Shown here one piece after another: positions 1-6,523 of a stretch of DNA of 9,992 nucleotides (positions are counted from its first letter, which is position 1; every line of letters starts with the position of its first letter). The notes under the pieces are model-generated. The model saw only the letters and a list, made by a program, of their open reading frames with translations, searched no databases and was not told the origin of the DNA. A program made the position numbers and the translations under genes. The stretch lies in contig CALVXL010000063.1 of NCBI GenBank assembly GCA_944369635.1, forward strand, positions 1-9,992, read 5' to 3'. Origin of the DNA: an uncultured Clostridia bacterium (lineage in GTDB: Bacteria > Bacillota > Clostridia > Christensenellales > Borkfalkiaceae).

Positions 1-1342
1 GCATTCCCGCGTCGTAAAGCTGCGCCGCCGTCATTTCGGAAAATCCTTCCACGTTGACGCCGTCCTTACTGCAAAAATTCGTCACGGAATAGATCACTCT
101 GTCGCGGCACTTGCGGTTCGGGCAGAAGAGGTTTGCCCCCACTTCCTTTACCTTGCTGCCGCAGGACGGGCAGGTTTCGGGAACGGGCACGTCGCGGCAA
201 TCTTTTGTAATTTCCGTCGCGCCGAGGATTTCGGGAATCACTTCGTTACTGCGGCGCACCAGCACGCGCGCGCCTATTTTGATGTTTTTGCGTCGGATAT
301 CCCCGCAGTTATTCAAAGTGGCTTTTTTGACCGTTGCCCCCGCAAGTTCCACGGGTTCCAGAAGGGCGAGCGGCGTGAGTTTGCCCGTGCGCCCGACCTG
401 CCACGTAACGCCCTTCAAAAGCGTAGTGACTTCTTCCGCCTCAAATTTGAACGCAATCGCCCAGCGCGGGAATTTATCGGTAGCGCCGAGCTCCTCTCGC
501 ACGGAAAAATCGTTAACCTTGACGACCGCGCCGTCGGTCAAAATATCCATATCGCGGCGGGTGTCGTCCACTTCCCTGATGGCGGAGATTACCGCCTCCA
601 TGTCTTTGCACACCCGCAAAAACGGATGCACTTTGAACCCGTTTTTCTTTAAAAATTCCACGCATTCCGTCTGCGAGGAAAGCGCGCCTTCCGACATATA
701 GTTGACATTGTAAAACATGATGTCGAGCTTGCGGGAAGCCGTCACTTTCGGATCGAGGTTTCTGATCGCCCCCGCCACGGCGTTGCGCGCGTTTTTAAGC
801 GGTTCCGCCGCCGTCTTGTTGTATTCCGCGAGGGCGGAAAGGCGCATGACAGCTTCGCCCTGCACCTCGATCGTCCCCGTATAACCGATGGTCAGCGGAA
901 AACTTTTTATGGTGAGCACCTGCGCCGTAACGTCCTCGCCCGTAACGCCGTTGCCACGCGTCGCCGCGCCGACGAATTTGCCGTTTTCATACGTCAAACA
1001 GATGGTCAGCCCGTCGAATTTATATTCCACGGTATATTCCACGGGACGCGGATCGATTTTGTGAATGCGATCCTCGAAAGCGTAAAGCTCCTCTTCGGTG
1101 AGCGCTTTATCCAGACTGTACAGTCTGCGGATATGCTCGTGCTTGTTAAAAGCCGCGATCGGCTCGCCCCCGACGCGCTTGGTCGGAGAATCGAAGAGCG
1201 TGCGCCCCTGCTCCTTTTCCAGTTTGACCAGCTCGTCGTAAAGTTTGTCGTACTCCTTATCCGAAACGGTAGGATTATCTAAAACGTAATATTCGTAAGC
1301 GTAACGGTTGAGCGTTTTTACAAGCTCTTCCATTCTGTCCAT
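1..1342 (-). CDS. ligA: NAD-dependent DNA ligase LigA (C-terminus cut by window edge)
   Basis: This gene encodes the ligase that seals nicks in replication and repair using NAD+. About 447 of the usual ~670 residues are visible. The order is a Ia-type N-terminus (YxYYVLDNPTVSDxEYD, residues 14-32), the adenylation domain with catalytic Lys108 in KFDG (108-111), ATRGNGVTGED (127-137), an NAVAGAIRNLDP block (187-198), DGAVVKV (270-276), an OB fold, and a zinc finger with Cys391, Cys394, Cys407 and Cys412. The remaining helix-hairpin-helix repeats and the BRCT domain lie beyond the edge. I chose the ATG at 1342 because GGGAG at 1351-1355 sits 8 bases upstream; the in-frame ATG at 1348 leaves only 2 bases. 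The start lies 15 bases past the pcrA stop, so the two are probably co-transcribed. Plus-strand open frames over this gene are shadows. Confidence 0.97.
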   Translation of the reverse strand, partial: MDRMEELVKTLNRYAYEYYVLDNPTVSDKEYDKLYDELVKLEKEQGRTLFDSPTKRVGGEPIAAFNKHEHIRRLYSLDKALTEEELYAFEDRIHKIDPRPVEYTVEYKFDGLTICLTYENGKFVGAATRGNGVTGEDVTAQVLTIKSFPLTIGYTGTIEVQGEAVMRLSALAEYNKTAAEPLKNARNAVAGAIRNLDPKVTASRKLDIMFYNVNYMSEGALSSQTECVEFLKKNGFKVHPFLRVCKDMEAVISAIREVDDTRRDMDILTDGAVVKVNDFSVREELGATDKFPRWAIAFKFEAEEVTTLLKGVTWQVGRTGKLTPLALLEPVELAGATVKKATLNNCGDIRRKNIKIGARVLVRRSNEVIPEILGATEITKDCRDVPVPETCPSCGSKVKEVGANLFCPNRKCRDRVIYSVTNFCSKDGVNVEGFSEMTAAQLYDAGM

Positions 1343-1357
1343 AAACATTTCTCCCGT

Positions 1358-3613
1358 TTAAATTTTTTCCATCGGGGCAAACTTCGCCGCAAGCGATTTT
1401 ATTCCCACGCTTTTGAATGCGACGTCCACGATGAGGTTTCCCTCCGTACCCTTGACCTGAATGACGATGCCTTCGCCGAATTTGACGTGGCGCACCTTGT
1501 CGCCCGTCTTGTAGCCCGCAGCGCTTTGCGCTTTCTTTTGCAGGCCCTGCATCTTTTTGATGTAATTTTCCGCATAGCCCGAAGAAAATCCCGTGCCGTT
1601 TTTTGCGCTGTACCCCAAATCGTCGCTCTTATCGTAATACGCTTTGGCAAAATCGGGCTTTTTCGGCTGCTCCCGAAACTGAGGCAAATCCAGTACGGGC
1701 TGCATTTCCTTTAAGAAACGCGAAGGGATCATGCGCTCTCTGTTGCCGTAAAGAAAACGGCTTCTCGAATAAGATACAAAAAGCTTTTTGCGCGCACGGG
1801 TAACCGCCACGTACATCAGGCGGCGCTCTTCCTCCATTTCTTCGGAAGAAGATACCGCGCGGGAGATCGGAAAGACGCTTTCTTCCAGACCGCACACGAA
1901 CACCACGCCGAATTCCAGTCCCTTTACGGCGTGTACCGTGGCGATGCTGACGGCGTCGTCTTCCGCAATGTTGTCCGAATCGGCGGACAGCGTGACGGAA
2001 TTGAGATAATCGGAAAGCACTGCCCCCGCATTCAGCTTGGAAAATTCCAAAATAGAGTTCTGGAATTCGTCGATATTCATCTTCTTGTTGAGATTTTCTT
2101 CCGTGTCTTCCAAAAAGAGCGTCTTGTATCCCGTCTTTTCGATCATCTTTTCCGTAAGCTCGGGGAGCGAACACGTTTCCTTATCGACGATGAGCGAAAC
2201 GATAAGATTTTTAAAATCGTTGATCTTCGCTTTCGCGCCCGCGGGCATTTCGATTTTATCCACGTCGCACACCGCGTCGAACATACTCAGATCATAATAC
2301 TTCGCATACGCCTGCAAGGCGTCTATGCTCTTGCCGCCGATCCCGCGCTTGGGCGTATTGATGATGCGGATGAGCGCCTCGTCGTCGAGCGGGTTGTTGA
2401 GAAGTTTGAGATATGCAAGGCAATCCTTGATCTCCTTTCGTTCGAAGAACTTGAACCCTCCGTACATCCTGTACGGAATGCCGTATTTGTTGAACTCCTG
2501 CTCGAACGCGCGGGAAATGGCGTTCACGCGGATAAGCACGGCAAAATCTTTCGCTTTCAGCTGCGGGTCTTGCAACATCATCTTTTTGATGTTCATCGCC
2601 GCATAAGCCGCTTCGTCGTTTTCGTCGAGCGCGGCAAAAAATTCCACGCCAGCGCCCTCTTCGTTTTCCGTCCAGAGTTTTTTATCGTTGCGTTCGGTAT
2701 TGTTCGCAATCACCGCGTTGGCAAGCTGTAATATCTTTTTGGTGGAACGGTAGTTGCGTTCCAGCTTGTATTTTTTCGCGCCGGGAAAATGGCGTTCAAA
2801 ATCGAGTATGTTTTTGATTTCCGCCCCCCGCCAGCCGTAAATACTCTGATCGTCGTCCCCTACGGCAAATAAATTCCCGTGTTTCGAAGCGAGCAGTTCG
2901 ATGATCATGAACTGCACCTTGTTGGTGTCCTGAAATTCGTCCACGTGAATATACTGAAACCGCGAAGAATAATAATCGAGACTGTCCTTATCGTATGCGA
3001 GCAGCTGATAGGTCTTGACGAGCAAATCGTCAAAATCCAGCGAATTCGATTTAAGAAGAGTATCTTCATACGCGGAAAAAACGCGGCAGATCTCCTCTAT
3101 ATACCTTACGCCGAGATTTTCCTTCTCATATTCTTCGGGCGTTTGAGCCTTGTTTTTCGCCGCGCCGATATGAAATTTCACTTTCTTTGCAAATTCGTCG
3201 TCATGCCCGCGTTCATTGCAGATGCGCTTGATCACGCGCTCTTTGTCGGTATCGTCGTAAATGGTGAAATTGCCGTTATAGCGGCTGTCCAGCCGCCCGA
3301 TATCCTGCCGCAGGATCTTTACGCACATGCTGTGAATGGTGGAAACCCACATTCTGCCCACGTCGCCGATAATACGGGCAAGCCGCTCTTTCATCTCGTT
3401 CGCGGCCTTGTTCGTAAAGGTTATTGCCATAATGTTGGCGGGCAATACGCCCTTTTGCAGCACAAGATAGGCGATACGGCTGGTCAGAACGCGCGTTTTG
3501 CCGCTGCCCGCCCCCGCTATGACAAGTACCGCGCCTTCGGTGTCTTCCACCGGAGCGCGCTGTTCGGGGTTCAATTTATTAAGTATGTCTTCCACGCTGA
3601 TTCTTTCGCTCAT
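1358..3613 (-). CDS. pcrA: ATP-dependent DNA helicase PcrA (UvrD/Rep family)
   Basis: This is a 751-residue superfamily 1A 3'-5' helicase of repair, replication restart and transcription-coupled processes. Visible motifs are Walker A AGAGSGKT (33-40), motif Ia TFTNKAANEM (65-74), DEFQD Walker B (225-229), GDDDQSIYGWRG (252-263), LERNYRS, TVHAVKGLEF (559-568) and VAVTRAR (602-608). The last ~51 residues (701-751), from GDKVRHVKFGEGIV to SLAAKFAPMEKI, match the Tudor-like C-terminal domain of PcrA that contacts RNA polymerase, which favours PcrA over Rep. The ATG at 3613 has GGAG 7 bases upstream. An in-frame ATG at 3661 would add 16 residues, but it lies on the -35 box of the promoter and is rejected. 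Length is normal. ligA follows 15 bases downstream. Confidence 0.97.
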   Translation of the reverse strand: MSERISVEDILNKLNPEQRAPVEDTEGAVLVIAGAGSGKTRVLTSRIAYLVLQKGVLPANIMAITFTNKAANEMKERLARIIGDVGRMWVSTIHSMCVKILRQDIGRLDSRYNGNFTIYDDTDKERVIKRICNERGHDDEFAKKVKFHIGAAKNKAQTPEEYEKENLGVRYIEEICRVFSAYEDTLLKSNSLDFDDLLVKTYQLLAYDKDSLDYYSSRFQYIHVDEFQDTNKVQFMIIELLASKHGNLFAVGDDDQSIYGWRGAEIKNILDFERHFPGAKKYKLERNYRSTKKILQLANAVIANNTERNDKKLWTENEEGAGVEFFAALDENDEAAYAAMNIKKMMLQDPQLKAKDFAVLIRVNAISRAFEQEFNKYGIPYRMYGGFKFFERKEIKDCLAYLKLLNNPLDDEALIRIINTPKRGIGGKSIDALQAYAKYYDLSMFDAVCDVDKIEMPAGAKAKINDFKNLIVSLIVDKETCSLPELTEKMIEKTGYKTLFLEDTEENLNKKMNIDEFQNSILEFSKLNAGAVLSDYLNSVTLSADSDNIAEDDAVSIATVHAVKGLEFGVVFVCGLEESVFPISRAVSSSEEMEEERRLMYVAVTRARKKLFVSYSRSRFLYGNRERMIPSRFLKEMQPVLDLPQFREQPKKPDFAKAYYDKSDDLGYSAKNGTGFSSGYAENYIKKMQGLQKKAQSAAGYKTGDKVRHVKFGEGIVIQVKGTEGNLIVDVAFKSVGIKSLAAKFAPMEKI

Positions 3614-3632
3614 TTTCTTTCTCCGTTTTTTT

Positions 3633-3661
3633 ATTGTATCACAAGCGCGGCGTTTTTTCAA
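3633..3661 (-). promoter_or_regulatory. Sigma-A-type promoter of pcrA-ligA
   Basis: On the minus strand TTGAAA (3661-3656) is followed by a 17-base spacer and TACAAT (3638-3633). Transcription would begin near 3626, leaving a leader of about 13 bases that just holds the GGAG ribosome binding site. The position fixes the pcrA start at 3613. The call rests on sequence match only. Confidence 0.8.
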
Positions 3662-3679
3662 GGAAAACCGACTTTATAT

Positions 3680-3708
3680 TTGCAATTTCGAACGCGGTAT
3701 GCTATCAT
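3680..3708 (+). promoter_or_regulatory. Sigma-A-type promoter of the SDR gene, placed for a leaderless transcript
   Basis: TTGCAA (3680-3685), a 17-base spacer and TATCAT (3703-3708). The ATG of the SDR gene is at 3716, only 8 bases after the -10 box, which is where transcription would normally start. No Shine-Dalgarno sequence lies between. The -35 boxes of this promoter and the divergent pcrA promoter are 18 bases apart. Confidence 0.7.
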
Positions 3709-3715
3709 AAAACAT

Positions 3716-4531
3716 ATGGGATATTTACTGAAAGAAAAGCGCGTGATCGTCAGCGGCGCTTCGAGCGGCATCGGCCGCGAAATCGTCAAACGGCTGGCAA
3801 CGCAATTTAAGTGCGAAGTATACGGCATAGGCAGAAACGAAGAAAGGTTAAAGGAGCTGAAAAATTCTCTGCCGGACCCCGACAAATTCCGCTACGCCCT
3901 CTTTGACGTGAGCAAAAGGGAAAATTGGGAAGCGTTCAAAAAACAGCTGGAAGCGGAAAACTTCATGCCCGACATGCTCGTCAACAACGCGGGATTTTTA
4001 CTACCCTTCTCCAAAGCGGAAAACCACAGCGCGGAAGACGCGGAAAATATCCTTTCCACCAACTATCTGTCCTGTTTTTATTCGTTCAAATCGCTTTTGC
4101 CGCTTCTGGAAAAATCTCCTTCCCCCGCGATCGTCAACGTTTCGAGTTCTGCAGCCCTCGCGCCCGTTGTGGGCACAGCGCTCTATTCCGCATCGAAATC
4201 GGCCTTGAAAAGCTTTACGGAATGCCTTGCGATGGACTACAAAGGCAAAATTTACGTGGCGGGCGTCTATCCCGGATTTACCAAAACGGATATCTTTTCC
4301 CACCAGTTACACGCGAGCAAAAGCAAGATTCTCGACGCCGTAACCACCCCCGCCGACAAAGCGGTAAAACGGATCATCCGAAAAATAAAGCGTAAGAAAA
4401 CCTGTATCGTAACGGGCGCGGATGCCCGTGCAATGAATTTTTTCTACCGTCTTTTTCCCGCTCTTACGACAAAGGCGATCCGCAGCGTGCTGAAAAAAAG
4501 CAAACTGGAAATTTTCAAAGACGTATTCTGA
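3716..4531 (+). CDS. Short-chain dehydrogenase/reductase (classical SDR)
   Basis: This is a 271-residue cytosolic NAD(P)H-dependent oxidoreductase of unknown substrate. The Rossmann glycine motif GASSGIG is at 14-20, NNAG at 90-93, the active-site Asn at 116, Ser at 143-145, and the YxxxK pair at Tyr157 and Lys161, with a PG turn after the next strand. Arg40 at the end of the second beta strand hints at NADP(H) over NAD(H). The C-terminal tail (about 225-271) is basic and resembles the small DltE/YqjQ-like SDRs, but I cannot fix a substrate. The ATG at 3716 puts the glycine motif at the usual distance from the N-terminus. There is no ribosome binding site, and the promoter ends 8 bases upstream. 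The frame stays open to 2879, but that extension is antisense to pcrA. Confidence 0.93.
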   Translation: MGYLLKEKRVIVSGASSGIGREIVKRLATQFKCEVYGIGRNEERLKELKNSLPDPDKFRYALFDVSKRENWEAFKKQLEAENFMPDMLVNNAGFLLPFSKAENHSAEDAENILSTNYLSCFYSFKSLLPLLEKSPSPAIVNVSSSAALAPVVGTALYSASKSALKSFTECLAMDYKGKIYVAGVYPGFTKTDIFSHQLHASKSKILDAVTTPADKAVKRIIRKIKRKKTCIVTGADARAMNFFYRLFPALTTKAIRSVLKKSKLEIFKDVF

Positions 4532-4567
4532 AAAACACTTCGGCGCTTTCCTCTTTTCAATAAAAAT

Positions 4568-4601
4568 GCCGCAAAACGGTTGACAAACCCGCCTTTGCGG
4601 C
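4568..4601. repeat. 8-bp inverted repeat enclosing the riboswitch promoter -35 box
   Basis: GCCGCAAA (4568-4575) and TTTGCGGC (4594-4601) are perfect complements 18 bases apart. The -35 box TTGACA lies in the loop, and the right arm ends 1 base before the -10 box. On the minus strand the repeat is followed by ATTTTTATTG, so it could act as a terminator in that direction. On the plus strand no T-run follows, so an operator is also possible. Confidence 0.5.
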
Positions 4602-4608
4602 GTATGAT
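4580..4608 (+). promoter_or_regulatory. Sigma-A-type promoter of the riboswitch-S component-kinase operon
   Basis: TTGACA (4580-4585), a 17-base spacer and TATGAT (4603-4608). The expected start near 4615 lies about 13 bases before the riboswitch aptamer, so the whole aptamer would be transcribed. Confidence 0.85.
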
Positions 4609-4627
4609 AAATGCAAATTCAATACGG

Positions 4628-4755
4628 TAACTTTGGGCAGGGTGAAATTCCCGACCGGCGGTAATGTCTTAAAAAAAGAACGAGTCCGACAGCCCCAACA
4701 GCCGATTGCGGTGAGATCCCGCAACCGCCAGTTTACAGTCTGAATGGGAAAGTTA
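4628..4755 (+). promoter_or_regulatory. FMN riboswitch (RFN element) aptamer
   Basis: The conserved core is present in order: GGGCAGGGTGAAATTCCCGA, then CCGGCGGTAA (4655-4664), AGTCCGACAGCCC (4683-4695), GATTGCGGTGAGATCCCGCAA, ACCGCCAGT (4724-4732) and ACAGTCTGAATGGGA (4735-4749). P1 forms from TAACTTT (4628-4634) and AAAGTTA (4749-4755). This class binds FMN and turns off riboflavin synthesis or uptake genes when FMN is plentiful. The layout is complete, so it should bind ligand. Confidence 0.96.
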
Positions 4756-4766
4756 TCTGCTTTTCA

Positions 4767-4787
4767 TTCCGCGCTGTCCGCGCGGAA
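4767..4787 (+). promoter_or_regulatory. GC-rich hairpin in the riboswitch expression platform
   Basis: TTCCGCGC (4767-4774) and GCGCGGAA (4780-4787) form a perfect 8-bp stem with a 5-base loop. Only four T follow (4789-4792), so it is a weak terminator at best. It sits inside the alternative pairing that could form between 4749-4760 and 4796-4804. Confidence 0.6.
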
Positions 4788-4807
4788 GTTTTGACGCAGA
4801 CTTTTTT

Positions 4808-4838
4808 CTCCCGAGGTTACCGCTTCGGGAGGTTTTTT
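4808..4838 (+). terminator. Riboswitch-controlled terminator that also hides the ribosome binding site
   Basis: CTCCCGA (4808-4814) pairs with TCGGGAG (4825-4831), extended by G4815-T4824 and G4816-C4823. It is followed by G and six T (4833-4838), and the T-run abuts the ATG at 4839. The Shine-Dalgarno GGGAGG (4827-4832) lies in the 3' arm. One hairpin could therefore stop transcription and also block translation of any read-through RNA. Confidence 0.85.
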
Positions 4839-5438
4839 ATGAAAGCTTATTTCACTGCAAAACGCATTGCCTTCCTGGCGGTATTCACGGCGCTGATCAT
4901 GGTCACGACGATGTATCTGAGCGTTCCGAACGGTTTGGGTTATACCAATCTCGGCGATACGTTCATTATGCTCGGCGCGGCTTTGTTCGGTCCGTTATTC
5001 GCCATGATCTCCGGCGGAATCGGTTCTATGCTGGGCGATATTCTGCTCGGCTTTACCGTTTACGCTCCGTTCACACTCGTTGTAAAAGGGCTGGAAGGTT
5101 TCCTCGCGGGAGTAATTGCAAAATCGCTCGTTAAGGTCGGCCTAAACCGACACGCCGCACTGATCATAGGTTTTATCGTCGCCGCACTCGAAATGATTTT
5201 CGGTTACTTTCTGACTAACGCCGCGCTGAACAAAAGTCTGATTACCGGCTTTACCGACGTCCCCAGCGATTGCATCCAAGGCGCGATCAGCGTAACGGCC
5301 GCATATCTTCTCACTTTTGTGCTTTCCCGTGTTCACGCGCTCAGAACGCTTACGGACAATCTGCTTTTTACTCCCATTCGAAAAAACAATACTCCCCACG
5401 ATACGGAGGACGATACGCATGAAAATTACACTCATTAA
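4839..5438 (+). CDS. ECF-type vitamin transporter S component (riboflavin or vitamin B6 type)
   Basis: This is a 199-residue integral membrane protein with about six hydrophobic segments (roughly 8-27, 41-58, 60-76, 78-98, 106-128, 138-163) and a hydrophilic acidic tail. NLGD (37-40), GPLFAMISGGIGSMLGD (51-67) and KGLEGFLAG (83-91) are typical of small substrate-binding S components of energy-coupling factor transporters. These need a shared EcfA/EcfA'/EcfT module, which is not in this window. The FMN riboswitch argues for riboflavin (RibU role); the overlapping B6-type kinase argues for a pyridoxine-family substrate. Sequence by eye does not settle it, so I give no symbol. ATG 4839 has GGGAGG 6 bases upstream. 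A TTG start at 4791 would lie before the terminator and is rejected. The gene overlaps the kinase by 20 bases. Confidence 0.85.
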   Translation: MKAYFTAKRIAFLAVFTALIMVTTMYLSVPNGLGYTNLGDTFIMLGAALFGPLFAMISGGIGSMLGDILLGFTVYAPFTLVVKGLEGFLAGVIAKSLVKVGLNRHAALIIGFIVAALEMIFGYFLTNAALNKSLITGFTDVPSDCIQGAISVTAAYLLTFVLSRVHALRTLTDNLLFTPIRKNNTPHDTEDDTHENYTH

Positions 5439-6234
5439 CGACCTGTCGGGGTTCGGAAACTGCTCGCTGACCGCCGCAATACCCGTCCTGTCCGCGCTGA
5501 AACACGAAACGCATCCTTTTCCCACCGCCATCCTTTCCAACCAGACGGCTTACGAAAGCTATTATATGGTCGACTGCACCGGGCATTTCGAAAATTTTGT
5601 AAACGAATGGCGAAAGATCGGTGAAAAAACGGATTGCGTCTATTTAGGTTTCACGCCGTCGAAAATCATGCCGCAAAAGGCGGCGGCACTGGCGGAAGAA
5701 TACGGCGCGAAATTTCTTTTTGATCCCGTCCTCGGCGACGACGGCGAACTTTACAAATGTTTTGATACGAGCTTCATCCAAGCTTACCGTGAAGTACTTC
5801 CGAAAGCCGATTTTTTAACGCCTAACCTTACGGAATGCTGTCTTTTGTGCGGAGAAGATTTCAACTCGATCCTCTGCACCGAAAATGCCGAAACGCTTAC
5901 GGATAAAATATCCGATCTTGCGGAAAAACTGCAAAAGAATGGTGCGAAAAACGTCATCGTAACGGGCGTAAAATTTCAAAACCGACTGTTTAACGTATGC
6001 GCGCTGGAAAGCGGGCGATTTGTAATCGAATGCCGTTACCGAGCTAAAGCTTATTCGGGCACGGGCGATCTTTTTGCTTCGGTCTTTTTAGGCTACGCAC
6101 TGAAAGGCGAAAAATACGAAAACGCCGTAAAAAAAGCCGGAGATTTCGTTTCCGAATGTATCGCTTACAGCATGAAACAAAATATCCCCGGCGTGCACGG
6201 CGTGGATTTTTTCCCGTTTCTGAAAAATTTATAA
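5419..6234 (+). CDS. PfkB/ribokinase-like pyridoxal/pyridoxamine kinase (PdxY-like)
   Basis: This is a 271-residue cytosolic sugar/vitamin kinase. It starts INDLSGFGNCSLTAAIPVLS (6-25), as in the PdxY-like pyridoxamine kinases of Clostridia. FDPVLGD is at 101-107, TPNLTE at 134-139, and the anion-hole/catalytic motif GTGD is at 214-217 with Asp217 as the expected base. The likely reaction is ATP-dependent phosphorylation of pyridoxal, pyridoxamine or pyridoxine in PLP salvage; a related hydroxymethylpyrimidine activity cannot be excluded. ATG 5419 has GGAGGA (5405-5410) 8 bases upstream. It overlaps the last 20 bases of the S component gene in another frame, which points to coupled translation and control by the same FMN riboswitch. 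The frame is open upstream to 5317, but no site supports a start there. Confidence 0.9.
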   Translation: MKITLINDLSGFGNCSLTAAIPVLSALKHETHPFPTAILSNQTAYESYYMVDCTGHFENFVNEWRKIGEKTDCVYLGFTPSKIMPQKAAALAEEYGAKFLFDPVLGDDGELYKCFDTSFIQAYREVLPKADFLTPNLTECCLLCGEDFNSILCTENAETLTDKISDLAEKLQKNGAKNVIVTGVKFQNRLFNVCALESGRFVIECRYRAKAYSGTGDLFASVFLGYALKGEKYENAVKKAGDFVSECIAYSMKQNIPGVHGVDFFPFLKNL

Positions 6235-6250
6235 ACGCCTTATAAAATCC

Positions 6251-6280
6251 TTGCATTTCTTTTGCAAATTGGTGTATACT
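6251..6280 (+). promoter_or_regulatory. Promoter of the small RNA candidate
   Basis: TTGCAT (6251-6256), an 18-base spacer and TATACT (6275-6280), giving a start near 6287. No open reading frame with a ribosome binding site follows closely, so the product is probably an untranslated RNA. Confidence 0.65.
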
Positions 6281-6286
6281 GTATTT

Positions 6287-6428
6287 GTAATTAAGCCTGC
6301 CCTGTGCGATTGGGAAGAAGAATTGCTCCACAAATAACGATAAGAAGCCATTTTGGTCTACGTTGATATGCAGAGCCTTTTCATTAAGGAGGTCAGAGGC
6401 AACGAGCGTGGCATTCGCCTGTTTTTTA
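6287..6428 (+). ncRNA. Rod-folding small RNA candidate, possibly 6S RNA
   Basis: A promoter leads into about 140 bases that fold by hand as one long interrupted rod. The closing stem is TGCCCTG (6298-6304) with CAGAGGCA (6394-6401), seven pairs and one bulged A. GCC (6295-6297) may pair further out with GGC (6410-6412). An open middle follows (about 6305-6315 against 6384-6393). The upper arm has GAAGA/CTTTT-type pairs, GCTC (6325-6328) with GAGC (6372-6375), AACG (6336-6339) with CGTT (6361-6364), and AGCCA (6346-6350) with TGG-T-CT (6354-6359). A T6 run at 6422-6427 could end it, or the terminator at 6451-6486. Closing stem, central bubble and apical arm is the plan of 6S RNA, the sigma-A polymerase decoy. 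I cannot confirm the family's conserved bases from memory. SRP, RNase P and tmRNA signatures are absent. Confidence 0.45.
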
Positions 6429-6448
6429 TAAACGGGGTTATTATTTTC

Positions 6449-6523
6449 TTTCCGTCGGCAACGGCGGGTTTTTTTATTTTTTTATTAGTTTGCTTCGTCC
6501 CCTTCCCGCTTTGCCGACGGAAA
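6449..6523. repeat. Long imperfect inverted repeat around the terminator
   Basis: The arm at 6449-6468 (TTTCCGTCGGCAA then CGGCGGG) is matched by the complement of 6505-6523 (CCCGC then TTTGCCGACGGAAA), with a small bulge and a 36-base T-rich loop. The left arm alone forms the GCAA terminator, so two folds compete. The rest, to about 6618, is AT-rich and I see no gene in it. An 86-codon frame at 6353-6613 is low-complexity and lacks a ribosome binding site. Confidence 0.65.
6451..6486 (+). terminator. Intrinsic terminator with GCAA tetraloop
   Basis: TCCGTCG (6451-6457), loop GCAA (6458-6461) and CGGCGGG (6462-6468) form a compact stem with G-T pairs, followed by TTTTTTTATTTTTTTATT. It would end transcripts from the small RNA promoter or read-through from the kinase operon. 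Confidence 0.8.

Noticed and set aside
1931..2731. 266-codon plus-strand frame
   Set aside because: Shadow of pcrA, which is proven by all helicase motifs on the other strand; no ribosome binding site or recognisable domain.
3614..3661. Upstream start for pcrA adding 16 basic residues
   Set aside because: The ATG overlaps the -35 box of a strong promoter and has no ribosome binding site; the ATG at 3613 has GGAG at proper distance.
2879..3715. Long N-terminal extension of the SDR frame
   Set aside because: It is antisense to pcrA, has no matching domain, and the SDR fold is complete from 3716.
4791..4838. TTG start extending the S component by 16 residues
   Set aside because: It would place coding sequence through the terminator hairpin and its T-run; GGGAGG before ATG 4839 is decisive.
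6287..6428. SRP RNA, tmRNA, RNase P RNA or T-box
   Set aside because: None of the diagnostic loops of these RNAs, such as the SRP GGAAG motif or the T-box AGGGTGGNACCGCG sequence, is present.
6386..6430. AAGGAGG followed by a GTG and eight codons, a possible leader peptide
   Set aside because: Spacing of about 15 bases is too long and the bases are better used in the proposed RNA stem.
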